Shown piece by piece: positions 9,220-21,800 of a stretch of 64,000 nt of DNA. Made by a program: the position numbers and the translations under genes. The notes under the pieces are model-generated. The model was given only the letters and a program-made list of their open reading frames with translations. It was not told the DNA's origin and made no database searches. How positions within the stretch are numbered: position 1 is the first letter of the stretch; each line of letters begins with the position of its first letter. The DNA is from Madurella fahalii (lineage: Eukaryota; Ascomycota; Sordariomycetes; Sordariales), in assembly GCA_029876055.1 (NCBI GenBank), contig CM056876.1, forward strand, positions 3,906,001-3,970,000, read 5' to 3'.

Positions 9220-10243
9220 AGAAGGGGGCGGGGGAAAGGGGTGAGGGGAGGGGAGTAGGGCGTTGGGGGAAGGGGTGTATAGTAAGGCTCTCGTGGGGAG
9301 CTTGGTGGTTGTTTCATAATATTTGCCTTTTGTGAGTCTAGCGTTCTGTTTGGCGTTTCGGTGGTTTGGGTCTACTTTTGAGTCTACGACACTTCTTATT
9401 GGGGTAAGGAGAAAAGAAACGATGGCTTTGGATCAGTATATTATTATGCCTAGTCGTATCGGCAAGTATTTTCGTCTTAGTGAAGCCGGATTGTCTTCTA
9501 CTCCTTCAATATATTTCAGTAAAAATATTCCAATGACTCCATCCTCTGGTGCTGGAATGCCGACGCGTCGGACCGATCTGGTGTGTAAAGTCTGGTTCGC
9601 TGCCAGCAGTGTTACACTTACTAGGGGGGCCTGCGATGATGGTGTTTGCTCCCTTATTAATGGTCTGCCCACACTCTTTGCGAGTAGTCAGAGAGCCGGT
9701 CCCCATTCAATACTGAGGTAAGTACGGTGATACCCGAAGCTTGTTACCTGTGGAGTGCCGCTTCACTCAGTAACCACAATGCTGAAGAACTAAACAGCAC
9801 CGGGGCCTTCGTCGTTCCGGTGACGAAGTAACTAACTGATAAGTTCTTCATCGAAGCCGAGTTTGGTCGATAAGCTGAGTGCATATCATCCGCCCGGCGA
9901 CAAAAGCAGCTGCAGCTGCGATCATCACCTGATTCCCTCTTCGCGGGGTTGAAATTATATAAATAAGAATTCGAGTATGGTCTGAGTAAATGGGAGTTTA
10001 CGAAAGCAAGGCCAGGGGCTAGGAGTTCTCATGGCGAGTATGTTTTAACAACCTGAGGTGCCCAAGGAGGGGTCCCGTGCCGGTGACGTCATGGCCAGCA
10101 CTTCATGGTGGCAACAGTTGTTAACCTAGTATCAAATTCTCAACCGCTAAGATAATCATACGACCAACCTGCCCTACGACACCCAACTCCTCGCTAGTCC
10201 ACAATACGACGTCAAAATCACTAGTCAACAACCATATTACACC
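9220..10243. other. Intergenic region
   Basis: A G-rich run (9196-9300) follows the zinc-finger stop. Scattered short open frames have no protein-like character. Nothing else is supported. Confidence 0.5.
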
Positions 10244-10549
10244 ATGCCATTCAGCTTCTCCAGCTCCAGCTCGATAACCTTCGTGGGGTCAACCTCCGCC
10301 AACGGTCGCAGCGTGACGAAAGGGTGGGCCTACAAACGCGAGGCGTACTCGAACAGCAATGGCTCGGGCGTGCGCACGACGAAGCAGAAGCTTGGCGAGC
10401 CGCCGGTAACGCAGACGAGGATGTACGACGCCTATGGCCGACCACTCCTCGTCGAGGGCGGGGGCCGGTCAACGGGTCCGAACACGACAGTCATGAGAAT
10501 CGAGGATGTCACGGAGGAGGAGTACCAATCCACCAGGGGCGGTCACTGA
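10244..10549 (+). CDS. Small conserved-looking fungal protein of unknown function
   Basis: The ORF runs from ATG 10244 (context ACCATGCC) to TGA and encodes 101 aa. It opens with a Ser/Phe-rich stretch (MPFSFSSSSS). A Tyr/Ser/Gly-rich middle follows (KREAYSNSNGSGVRTTKQKLGEP), then TRMYDAYGRPLL and an acidic IEDVTEEEY near the C-terminus. I have the impression of a widespread small fungal family with GSGVRT...LGEP and RxxDxxGR blocks, but cannot name it. There is no signal peptide or membrane segment. It faces the membrane-protein gene convergently, about 380 bp between stops. Confidence 0.65.
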   Translation: MPFSFSSSSSITFVGSTSANGRSVTKGWAYKREAYSNSNGSGVRTTKQKLGEPPVTQTRMYDAYGRPLLVEGGGRSTGPNTTVMRIEDVTEEEYQSTRGGH

Positions 10550-10929
10550 AACAAAGCTGCTGCTTTGGTGGGAAATTGCTGAATGGGGAACGGTCGAGGT
10601 TGATTGCTGGCTTTAAGCAAAGCTGATGATTTCGAGTTTCGAACACTTTCTATCCAAATGGAGTGCAATGAAGGGAGACAATGCTCTGCCGGGTTGACTT
10701 CCAATGCGAAGGGGGGGTTGCCGTCCCTGCGTCACAAGGAGCCTAAGGAACGGCCACCAACATGCGGCTATTTTGTATTCTCGGGCAATGAGTTTGATTA
10801 ACAACCTATCTCCTCTCCTGCGTCTAGTACGAGTGGAATACAACGCTACTACAGGCAGTTAAGTGAAAACTAGGTACCCACAGATTAACAAGAATGAACG
10901 GCAGGTTATCTGTGACAATGCCTAGGTCC
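10550..10929. other. Convergent intergenic region
   Basis: This holds the 3' flanks of two converging genes. No feature is recognised. Confidence 0.4.
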
Positions 10930-12870
10930 TCACCGCAGCTCATAATTCAAGCCCGATGGGCGACCACCGTTGTCGGCGAGCCTCAGTCTTCCGCCCTCCT
11001 CTGCTGTACCGATACTTGCTCCTAGACTACCCTCTCTCCGTTGACTCCAAAACAATATCGGTGCTCCTTGCAAGGCCTGTGAAAGCATCCCGCCAAGGTG
11101 TTCCATTGTCATTTTGATATGGAGATAGTGGGTTGCAATGGCGACAGCAGCCGAAGCCATTCGCAAAATCAACTTGCGAAACTCTTCAAAAACCCTCCTC
11201 ATTCTAGAACGATGACTGATGGCGCTAATGATAGCAACCGCGACCAAGGTAAGGATGAAAATAACGAAGTTGATGTTGGTGTAGTCGCTATCAAGAAATA
11301 GGACGCGTGCGGAATACCCGTGTTCCAGCCCTGAATAATAAAGGGGCCTGCGACTTGTGGCCAGCGTCAGGAGGTCTTGCCGTAACATCAGTAAGGACAT
11401 CTCGAACCACGCCTTTACGTTCAATGTCCAAATGCGAGCGGTATCCGCTGATGGCAGTGGTTTCCAAAGAGGCCATGGTTGTGGCGACACCATGGCTCCT
11501 ATCTTATGTATGTCGAGGAAATGATATATGCTTAGGAGAGTGCTGCTGAACACTAGGTCGTAAATGGCTGCTATTTCTGGAGACTCCTCCAGCCTGGCCC
11601 ATATCTTGCTCGGAGGAGTGCTCTGGTACCTGAGGAATAGCAGCTCAACCCTAGACATGTATCGCGTGCAATATCCGGGTAACCCAGGGATGCAGACTCG
11701 ATGTTCCTCGACGCAAGCCATAGCAGTATATTCAAAGTCGGGAAAAGAATAGTAGCCCCCTGGCCCGTGGCGGTGGGCTGAGTACATAGGATCGTCAATA
11801 GGTATTAGAGACTTAAACATCACAGGGCCGTAAACAAGCACGAAAACGTCCCCATTGGTGATCAAGAGCTCCGGATGAATATTCCTCGTGTCAAGTTCCC
11901 AAGTCGAAACCGTTGCAGATCGGCCTACAGGCCAATCTGCCGAACGCGTTGTTAAAGGGCTTCGCCCGTCGGGGTACGAGAGACGTTGCCGCTGTTGAGT
12001 TGTGGAGTTTCCAGAATCTGAATTATTGATGGCGCCAAAGTGTAGCCATGTCGTCCCGTCAGATGTAGCAAGCAGAAAGCGGTCGATGTTCAGTGGTGAA
12101 CAAGTGAGACGGCGGCTGAGGTGTAGGTCGGATTTGATGTTGAGGCCAATATCTCTCAACGTGAGATTTATGTATTCCAACTGCAGTGGCTGTACATCTG
12201 GATGACAGGCTGCCTTTGAAAAAGGACAAGCAACATCTGCAGATACGTGCATATGCGGACGGTCAAACAGAATTCCGTTCTCGCGGCCGCAAGTCTGAGA
12301 AAGAGCTGTTGTGTTGAACCAGCACTTGCTATATTTGTCGGCAGCGACGGTGGCTCTCTCTTTATCTCTTGTCTCGGTAACACTAAAGTCGTACTGAAAT
12401 ATGTCCTCCAAGGCGAAAGACCTAGACTGTACAATAGGTGTTTCGAGGCCACCGGTCAGGATCCATGGTATCACAGCTTGAAGCGAGATGAATGCTATAG
12501 TATTGATAATGGCTGCTACTCCGAAAAGAGGTGAAATACTAGTCATTGTATTGTTTCGGACTCTTTGCGTTTTATTCGGTATGTTTAGCACGGTGCTCGC
12601 GAGGCCGGTTACAGCTTCCCACTGAGAAAGCTTAGTAAGTGAGCCGGGCTCGTTATCGTCGGGGAGTTGAATTGGCCGTGTGAATGCTCGTACACCATCG
12701 CGTGCAAGTCGCCATGCCCGGGTCTGTGTATAGCCGAGGAGGATCGCAATGAATGCCAGGAAAGCGATAGTTTCGTTGTCGGACAGTGTGAGCTGCCAAC
12801 CAGAAAAGGCCGGCCGTCCTTGGTCGCGCCACAGATACTTGTGAATATATTGGTGTCTTTGGTCGTCCAT
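10930..12870 (-). CDS. Large integral membrane protein, unknown function
   Basis: One uninterrupted frame encodes 646 aa from ATG 12870. The frame extends upstream only through non-ATG codons. Hydrophobic segments lie at residues about 34-50 (TIAFLAFIAILLGY), 114-138 (SPLFGVAAIINTIAFISLQAVIPW) and 534-552 (NFVIFILTLVAVAIISAI). Between the second and third is a loop of about 390 residues, rich in Cys and in N-x-S/T sites (NTTAL, NLTL, NNSDSGNSTT), so probably extracytoplasmic and glycosylated. The architecture of two helices, a large ectodomain, a C-terminal helix and a basic tail is common among uncharacterised fungal plasma-membrane proteins. It is transcribed in the same direction as the NRPS, 1 kb downstream of it. 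A link to the metabolite is possible but not shown. Confidence 0.8.
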   Translation of the reverse strand: MDDQRHQYIHKYLWRDQGRPAFSGWQLTLSDNETIAFLAFIAILLGYTQTRAWRLARDGVRAFTRPIQLPDDNEPGSLTKLSQWEAVTGLASTVLNIPNKTQRVRNNTMTSISPLFGVAAIINTIAFISLQAVIPWILTGGLETPIVQSRSFALEDIFQYDFSVTETRDKERATVAADKYSKCWFNTTALSQTCGRENGILFDRPHMHVSADVACPFSKAACHPDVQPLQLEYINLTLRDIGLNIKSDLHLSRRLTCSPLNIDRFLLATSDGTTWLHFGAINNSDSGNSTTQQRQRLSYPDGRSPLTTRSADWPVGRSATVSTWELDTRNIHPELLITNGDVFVLVYGPVMFKSLIPIDDPMYSAHRHGPGGYYSFPDFEYTAMACVEEHRVCIPGLPGYCTRYMSRVELLFLRYQSTPPSKIWARLEESPEIAAIYDLVFSSTLLSIYHFLDIHKIGAMVSPQPWPLWKPLPSADTARIWTLNVKAWFEMSLLMLRQDLLTLATSRRPLYYSGLEHGYSARVLFLDSDYTNINFVIFILTLVAVAIISAISHRSRMRRVFEEFRKLILRMASAAVAIATHYLHIKMTMEHLGGMLSQALQGAPILFWSQRREGSLGASIGTAEEGGRLRLADNGGRPSGLNYELR

Positions 12871-13927
12871 ATCGCTGTGGCATGGACTAAAGTAGGGAGA
12901 GTTTGCTTTGAAAAACCGAACAAGGACGGGTACGGACAAAGAGGGGTGCGACGTAGTATTTAAGCAGCGCCGGCTGGCTCATATAAAAGTCCCTACTAAT
13001 TAGGTGCCGTGTCTGATGCCCCTGCTGTGGCAGTGCTGCCCTCCTTGCAACACTAATACTAACAACGTTTGCTGTTGGATCATATTTACTGATTGTGTGA
13101 CTTGGGTTTCGGTGTGCTGGGGTCTTCTAGATACAAAGTTTCAGCTCAAGGCACCACCGTCTCATTCTGATTTTATCCGGTGAGCTGTTAAAGATAGGGG
13201 TTGGGCGGCCGAGGCTGTAGTTGCACCGCAAAAGGTGCGGTCTCTACTGTGGTTCTGTAGTACAGATCCTTGGAACCAATTACACCCAGTCCCGGCAAGT
13301 GCGCGTATGATGATGGTTAGTCGGATGTCGTAATGTTGCCCGGCAGGCGGGCGAAGAATGCTCACCGCGTGTCATACATGCTAAAAAATGCTCGATGACA
13401 TTATTGGAGACGAGGAGTTTGTATGTCACTGAAGCAGGCAGACTCCGTGTTAATTACTGGGGTAAAGTTTAAGAAATCACGATTTGAATTGCGGTAGCGG
13501 TCTAGTGACATGTGTGCAATGCTTATTGATAGGACTCGGATGCATTCGCAATGCAATAACGATCTAATTAAATCACGGCACACTTCCAAAGTAGTCCCTG
13601 TAACCTAAGAGCATATAATTATTTCTAAGAATACCTTAATTACGACAAATAGGAAAGAAAATATGACGGTCAGGAGTAGCGATGAAAACAGTACTTGAAA
13701 ACATAGTAAGTTACACATAGAAGCAGGAACACGTAATAGAACGAAACAAAAGAAAAGAAACGCCCAGACAAACACTCCCCCTCCTCCAAAAAAAAAAAAA
13801 AAAAAAAAGAAAAAGAAAAAGAAAAAGAAAAAAGACAGCCCCAACTCCAACTTTCAAAATCGGGCAAATCCCCACCTAACTATCAACGATACCGACCCCC
13901 TCCAATCCATCATCGCATTCACATAAA
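12871..13927. other. Intergenic region between membrane protein and NRPS 3' end
   Basis: No gene is supported. It contains the poly-A/AAAAAG tract described separately, which lies in the NRPS 3' flank. Confidence 0.5.
13788..13833 (+). repeat. Poly-A tract grading into AAAAAG repeats
   Basis: About 21 A residues are followed by four AAAAAG-type units. On the NRPS coding strand it is a T-rich run about 95-140 bases past the stop, probably in the 3' UTR. Frames across it give poly-Phe or poly-Lys artefacts. Confidence 0.9.
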
Positions 13928-15817
13928 TCAACCCCGCACCTTGACCCCGATCCGCCGCTTCGTAAAAGTCTTTGCAATCCTGATAGCCTTGGCCAGGGGG
14001 CTCCTGCTCCTCCTCGGCTTCGCCTTGGTCTTATCACCCGCCGCCCCCACCACCATCACCGCCTCCGCCCCCTTCACCCCCTTTGCCGCCGCCAGTGATT
14101 TGGCGCGGTTCAGACTGCGCGGGAGGCGGGGCAGCGACGACGCCACGACGGCCATGTGGCCGCGCACCGTGGGGTGGTCAGCCAGGTCCTCGAGCAGGCG
14201 CGCCGGCGCGAGCTGCTGGTCGCCGAGCAGCCAGGACAGCTTGGCGAGGTCGGTCAGGTCCCCGCCCAGGGCGAAGAAGGAGGTGTTTTCGTCGTCGAGG
14301 GCGGTCTCGTCTGTTAGCTCGAGCACTTGCCGCCAGGCTGAGGTCACCAGCGCGCAGAGGTCGGCTTGCTGGGCTGGGGTGAGGAGTTGGAGGGCGCCGG
14401 GCTCGGTTTGGTTGCTGGTGCTATTGTTGTTGCTGCTGGTGGTGCCGGCGGAGGAGGATGAGGACGAGGATGATAATGCTGCCTCATCGAAGGGCACCTG
14501 CGGGGGTTTGCTGCGGAGCTCGGTTGCAGATGGTAATGCGACGTCCGGGTCCACGGCGAAGAGCTCGGCTGCCTCGCAGAGCATGTCGAGCGCCTTCTGG
14601 GCGAACTCGCGCGGGACCGCGCCGTCCTCGGCAAAGCTGAGGATGATGTCGTATGTGTTGTCGTCTGTTCTGCCGGTTGATGCGCGCTCCGAGAAGACGC
14701 ACAGGTCTGCGAGGTCGCCTTGCGCGGCAGAGGCCACGCCGACTCCGTAGTCAATGTCCCCCAGGCGCACGCGGCTGCTCTGATCGATGTTTTGATGCTG
14801 GACGGTCGAGGTGAAGTAGGTCCAACCGGGCCAGTCGGTGCAGCGGCGGATGATTTCGCGGAAGCCGAGCACCTCGTGCGGCATGTTGGCGACCTGTTGG
14901 TCTTGGATCTGGTGGAGGAGGTGTCTCGCGGTCCACTCCGCCCCGTCGGCGCCGAACCGGACGCGCACGGGTACCAGGTTGAGGCAGGGGCCGACCATGT
15001 TCTCGATGCCCTCAACAGAGGCGTTGCGCCCGCTGATGGTGTGGCCGAATACGACGTCAGGGCTGGCCGAGATTTGCGCTAGGACGTACGCCCAGGCCGC
15101 CTTGACGACGGTTGCGGTTGTGATGTTGCCGGACTCGACGGGCGGCAGCTGGACTGACCTCTTGAACCAGGCGGTCTTCCCTGAGGCCGACTTGTGGTGG
15201 TTTGGCTGCTTGCGACTCACAATCTCGGTCATAGATGACCCTTCGAGGAGCTTCTTCCAGTGCTGGTAATGCTCCGAGGTCAGCGACCCGGCCGAGGCAC
15301 GCAGATAATTGGCAAATGTTGGCGGGCTCTGGATCGTCTCGCCCCGGTATGCAGTTTGGAGGGCTTCTAGAATCTTGGGCAAACACACTCCGTCGTACTG
15401 CGCGTGGGAGAGGCGTAGCAGTATCCTGTGGCGGGAGCTGCGTCGGTATCTGACGACTGTGAACTCCACGAATGGCTCGCCGAGACTGGGTGCGCCTTCT
15501 TCCTTCTCGTGTAGGCTTTCGGCAAACCCTTCCAGTGCCTTGTCATCGTCGACCTCGATGACATGGAATGCGGGCCGAAGCGTGCGCAGGACTACCTGGA
15601 GGAAGCGACCTCCAGAAGGAACGAAGACGGTACGTAGAATGTCGAGCGCTTGCACGACCCGGAAGCACGCACGTTTAAGCTGGCCGAGATCAAGCGGGCC
15701 GTCACCGTCGAGGTAGAAGTAGTTGAGCATCCAACGGGAGCTGAGGAGGGAGCCGGTGACCGCCAAGGACTGGAAATCTGTCGCGGGTAGCACGTCTGCG
15801 AGCCCGCCCCTGAACAC
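13928..15817 (-). other. NRPS terminal unit: C7-T7 (degenerate carrier)
   Basis: Residues about 7335-7963. C7 belongs to a different C subtype (DVLPATDFQ instead of IYPCSPLQ) but keeps SHAQYDG (His 7472). T7 follows with FFALGGDL: the Ser that should carry phosphopantetheine is Leu 7855 (codon at 14255-14257). The last 60 or so residues are rich in Lys and Arg. Confidence 0.82.
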
Positions 15818-18800
15818 ACCAACCTGCGGGACAATGTTGGTTTGCAGGAACGCGTCGACGTTTGATGCGGCGAGGAGAGAGAAGCGCTCATAGAGCCCGT
15901 GCCTCGTTGCTTGTTCGACGATGGTTTCGATCCCGGGAATACCGCTGTCTACGGCACACGTTCTCCCCGAACGGATTATCGCCGCCATGTCATCCAGACG
16001 CGGATTGCGGAATACATCAGCGACGTTGAGCGCAAGGCCTTGGTCCCTGGCCTCGCCGACGAGCTTCATGGCCATGATGCTGTCCCCACCAAGATCGAAG
16101 AAACTGTCCTCTCCACTGATGGGATTGTCCGATGGCAGATTGAGCAGAGCATTCCATATCGCAACGAGCGTTTTCTCGATGACGTCCTGGTCCTCTTTAG
16201 AGCTGTCGGGGGATGTAGGAGAGAGCGGGGTCTCCGGGGTGTCTGCAGACGACCAGTGCCCGACAACTTCGACCGAAGTTTCCGTTGAGGTCCGTCGGGA
16301 TGATTCGCGATATACCGTCACACCCATTTCTTTATCTAACTCGGCAATGGGCTGCGTGGGGTTGTTGAGGAAGCCATCCAGGACTTGGGCCATGGTACGG
16401 GCGACTTCCTGCGCTTGGTCGTCGCTGACGTGATCGGTCCAGTAGCGGAACACCACACCTTCCGCGCCCTCCGAAACATCGATGTTGGCAATGATAGCGT
16501 ACTTTCGGTCTTTGTCAGTAAAGGAGACGACGAAGTAAAACGGAAAAGGTACGTCAGGGGAGAACTTACCTCACTCGGATCATGTCCAGCCTCCAGTTCA
16601 AACGAAATGCCGCCTCCTTCCTCCAGCAGGGCCATTCTGCCGGCATGGTTCTGCGTAGAGATTGAGGTATTGTAGAGCGTCTTGCCCGCCAGGCCGAGGT
16701 CGTGCTGCACCCTCGCGAGGGACGATTGCTGGAAGGGAATGCTCTGAAGGTACTCGTCTTGGGCCGTCCGGAAGATATCGGCAAGCGTTTGTGCCTTGGA
16801 TATGTCGAGACGGCAGCAGAGCATGTTGATCAGCGTCCCGACAGTGCGGTCAATGTTCTCGACAGGCGCATCACGCCCTGCCGTCAGGTATCCGAAACAG
16901 ACGTCGTCAACGCCGGTGTACTTGCGCAATACCAAGGCCCAGGCCGCGTGCATGATGTTGGCGAGGGTGATGTGCGTCTGTTCGGAGAGTTGGCGGAGCT
17001 CCTTGTAGCGGTCGAACTGGAGTCTGAGCATGTGTAGGCTCCTCGCCGTGTCGGTGCTGGTATTCAGCTTCGGGAAGTAGCAAGGCTTTAGGCCCTTCAG
17101 ATGGTTCATCCAGTACTCGGTGCCCTCGCGGGCCGGATGGCTGCGGATGTACCGGATGTAATCGCTATACAGAGGGCCCGGGGCTGAATCAAGAGTGCCT
17201 TCGTATGCAGCTGCGAGTTCGTGGAGGAGGATGGGAAGCGAGCCTCCGTCCATGGCGGCGTGGTTAGTCTCGAACTTGATGAGTATCTTGCCGCTGTGTG
17301 TCGCGCAAATCGTGAGTTGATGAGGGAGTCGCGGCTGTTTCGCTGAATGCGGCGTCTGGGTTGTATTCAAGGTAGCCTCATCCAACCTATCCATCGCTTC
17401 GTCGTCGCTGCACCTGATTACGGTGACTTCGCAGTGAGGTTCCTTTAGTACGAGTTGGTCGAAGACGCCGTCGCGGTGTACGCTCTCAATGAAGATAGTT
17501 CTGAGAGTAGCATGGCGGTTCACGACCTTCCGCCAGGCCTGGACAAGCCGGTCGGTGCTCAATCGGAAACTGGGATCCGGATGCTGTACGCTGTAGACGG
17601 CGTGGAAGATGTAAGCGTTTGGATCCCGCAGCTGGCTGATCAACATGCCCTCCTGCACCGGCGTGCACGGGTAGATATCTTCGATGCAGGATAGATCGTT
17701 CTCAATACCGAAACGGGGAAGAGTCACGCTGGTGAGAGTGTTGAGGTTGTCATAGGTCAACGGCAACAGCGGGTAATCGCTCAGCGTCGGCTGGGCGGGG
17801 CGCTGCATCAAGCCTTTGACCATCTCTTCAAGGACGTTTTTGCAGTCGGCGATCCATCTGCGGACATCGTCGACTCGGCTCAGGTTGGTGTCATAGATGA
17901 AACTGAAGTGCAGTTTGTTGTTGATGACGACGGCGGATATCTCGAATAGAGCGAGCCTTGTGGTGTCCGGGCCTACGTCGGCGACTTGCCGGAAGGCATC
18001 GAGGCCCTCGTCGTCATCATCACTCACTCCGCCTCCTAGATAGTTGAACAGGACCTCCATCGGGGACGACCCTACATCGGCGGCTCTGTTGAGGCACTTG
18101 TGGGCAAAGTAAGGCCTGCCGTTGCTCGGAATACTCCGCCTCATGTCCTTGGTCCGCCGCACGGCATCGGTGACATCACCGGCGCGGATTGGTATTCTCA
18201 GCGGGCAGATGCTTGTGAACCATCCGACGGTGCGGGATAGGTCGACAAGAGACCCCGCCGGGGCTTCGCGGCCGTGGGTCTCGGTGTGCAGCGTTGGCAG
18301 TTCTCGGTCGCTGAAAGTCCTTGCGAATGCGTGTGCGACGGCCGCCAAGAAGAGGTCCATTGGCTCTGATCTAAAGGCTTTGTGACAATCCGTCAGAGCA
18401 AGCTTGGTCATGTCTTCAGCGAGGGTAAAAGCTTCGGTTTCTGTCGTGGCGTAAGTGAGACGCCGGTTGACTCCCCAGTAGCCCATATGAGGGGGTGTTT
18501 CTTTGAATGGTAAGAGGGCCTTGGTGTCGGCAGTCTTGGCATCTTCAGCTTGCAGAGCACACCAGGACCTGAAAGACAGAGGCATCTCTGCGGTCAGGGG
18601 GCGCTTTTCCAGGAGTTCGCCTAGGTCTTGGACGATGATCCGCCAGGAAACCATATCCACGCACAGGTGGTGGGCGACCATGAAAATGACTGGTTGGTCC
18701 TGACCTGCGAGTTCAAAGACGTCGGCTCTGAAAATGGGTCCTTGTTGAATGCTGAGCCCGGTCTGCGCAGCTTTCATAATCGGCGCAATCTCATCCCGAG

Positions 18801-21800
18801 AAGCCGGATGATGGGCAAGGAAGCTGTAGGCCGAGGGGCTCATCTATTACAGAACGATCGTTAGCACAGATGCGTAGAGATACGAGAATGAGAAGAAATC
18901 CGTACCTTGATTGTTCGCTGTCGCCAGCTACCGTCTTCCTCCTTGGCAAAACGCGCCCGGAGCATTGAGTGGCGCTGGACGATGGAGTCCATGGCGTGCT
19001 TGACGTCGTTAGCTGTGACGCCCCGTGGTGCGGTCAACGCGAAACTCTGGTTGAAGCGGCCCTCCCCATCGTGCTTCTCGGCCAGCCGCAAATACACCTT
19101 TTGGATCGGTGAAAGTGCGAAAGGCTCTTCTGTCTCCTCGTCTGCACGTGCGGTAATCGCTGCCGTAGAGGGGGACTGTTTGGCGAGCCGAGCAAGATGA
19201 ACGACGGATTTGGCGCGAAGCACATCCTGGAGAGATATGATGATTTGTGCGTTTCGAGCCCGCGAGACGACGCCCATTGCTCTAATGCTATCGCCACCTA
19301 TGCCTCCGGGTTAGCAAACCTGCGAGATACGATACAGGGGAGGCATCTTCTTACCTAGGCTAAGGAATTGCTGGTTGGATTTGACCCGGTCCTCGGGGAC
19401 GCGCAGTTCCTGTGCCCAAATCTCTCTAAGCGTCTTGGCAGGCCCGGTGAGTTCGACCTCTTGCTCGGCGTCCTCGCCAAGGCTGTTGGTTATCCGCTCG
19501 AAAGTCGACTCGTCGAGACCCTGAACCCATTTGATCACCCTCTGCCTGTCCAGCTTGCCCGACACACCGACCGGCATACTCTCGAGAACGATCATCACCG
19601 ATGGGACCATGTAATGTGGCAGCGCGTCTGCCAGACGGTTCTTGACATCCGCAACATGGCTTCGAATACGGGCCAGCCGCTCGGGCGGTCCGTCAACGGG
19701 TGTGCAATCGTTATTGCCGCCGACGTCGGTGGCACTGTCGACTGCCAGGGTGATGATGCCGACCAACTGCTTTTGACACGGCCCGGTCTTGGGTTGCACC
19801 ACAAGTGCAAGACGCACGCGACTGTCGGCCGAGAGCCAGCTCTCAATCTCGCCAAGCTCGATACGTTGGCCATTGACTTTGACCTGGCCGTCCCTACGGC
19901 CGATGAACTCAATGGCCCCGTCAGGCCGGTACCGCACCAGATCGCCCGTGCGGTAGATGCGTGCGGGAGCGGAGCCATGGCCTTCGTGGTCTTTGCCCCA
20001 TGGTGGATTCTCAATAAATACTCTCGCCGTCTTTTCCGGGTCGTTCATGTAACCCCTTGTCAACAGCGTCCCGCTGATGGCCAGTTCGCCGATGGCACCG
20101 ACAGGGGCAAGCCAGTCGTTGTGTTCGCCTCTAGCTTCAACAACCCATGCGCGGCCTGCTGCCGTCGCGCGACCAATGGCGCTGCGGTCTCGCTCAGCCG
20201 AGACATTTGGGTTAATAATGGCGAGAACACAAGCTTCGGTCGGGCCATATCCATTCATCAGTTCGACGTGATCGGCCCAGCGTGTGACTGTTTCGGCGAG
20301 CATAGCTTCGCCGCCGCACACGAGCGTCTTGAGCGTGGGGCAGACGAGGCTCGGATCGATGAGGTTGGCGACCGAAGGAGTGAGGAATGCCCAGGTTGCG
20401 CGTAGCCGGGTTATCGCTGCTCCGAGGTTGTGGAGGCGTTCATCCTCGTTCGGGACGCACACACACGCACCAAGGGTGAGCGGCGTCAGAACCTCCATGA
20501 GAGCGACGTCGAATGTTAGGGAGGCAAAGTGGAAGACGCGAGACGATGCGTCCATGCGTGTTGCCTGCGAGTAGCCCAACGAGCTACTGGAAAAGTCGCG
20601 GTGGGCTGCGACAACGCCCTTGGGCTTTCCTGTGCTGCCCGACGTGAAGAGCACATAAGCCGTGCTGCTCGGGTCAAAACTGACGCAGACGGGCCCTGGA
20701 GGTGTAGGGAGGTTTCGGATCACGTCTCCGTCCACCGAAAGGCGTGTATTGACAATGCCCTCGAACCGGGATGTGTGCTCGGGGCTGCAAACCATAAGCA
20801 ACGGTGAGAGAGACTCTAGCATCTCCTTCTGTCGGGTCAGGGGGTGGGCCGGGTCGAAGGGCACAAAGGCGCCACCCGCCATGAGGACGCCCAGAAGGGT
20901 GACCACGGCCCAGGCGGAGCGTGTGACACAGACAGGTACCAGAGTTCCCTTCTTGACGCCAAGCTGTTTGAGACGGAACGCTAGGCGGGAAGCGTAGTCG
21001 CGGACCTCGCCGTACGTGAGCTCGGCATCCCAAGCACTGATGGCCTCCCGTTCAGGCGACATAGTTGCTTGCTCCAGGAACAGCTGATGGATGCACGAAT
21101 CGACTTCGATCTCGACCTTGCCTTGAAATGTGTTGACGCGGTTCCACTCGGCGATGAGGGCGTGGTCTTCGGGGCTGATGACGTGGATGTCGGCCAATGT
21201 GGCCTGCTTGTTTTTGGATTTGTCGACCAGCTGCTTCAATACAGCTTCAAGCTGGTGGACAAGCCGTCTCGCTTGCCAACTCGAGAGGACAGTTTCGTTG
21301 TGGTGGAAGTTGGCCTCAATGGTGGCATCGGTGACATTGCATTCCAGCACAAGCGGGTGGGTGAAGAAGCTGTCCATGGAAGACCCGCCTCGGAAATCCC
21401 AATCGTTTCCGTCATGCTTCTGAGATGAAGCTGCTTGGATCGTCAAGATGTTCTGAAAGTCGCAGGCCGCTGCACAGTCTTGGTTCAGTCTCTTGATGTG
21501 CTGCAGCCCCAAGTGCTGATGGTGAACCATCCTGCTTGCCATCTTGTGCATGCTTTGTAGGAATTCGGAAACCTTGGTGTGGCGGAGCGGTTGCACTCTC
21601 ACCGGGACTGTCGCAAAAGTTGGTCCATCTATATCCTCCACGCCAGGAAGGTCAATGTTGCGACCGGCCAATGTCTCGCCAAAGACGACATCGTCCATTC
21701 CCGTATATGCGGTCAGGACGATGGCCCACGCTGCTCTGATAAGGGTTGGTAGGGTGATATCGACGACGAAATCGCCGCGGTTGATCGTGACATGGGTGGT

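Noticed and set aside
9323..9721. 132-codon open frame after the zinc-finger gene
   Set aside because: No ATG-linked conserved character, low complexity of codon use. More likely 3' flank.
13605..13867. Poly-Phe/Ser small open frames
   Set aside because: Artefacts of reading the poly-A/AAAAAG tract on the minus strand.
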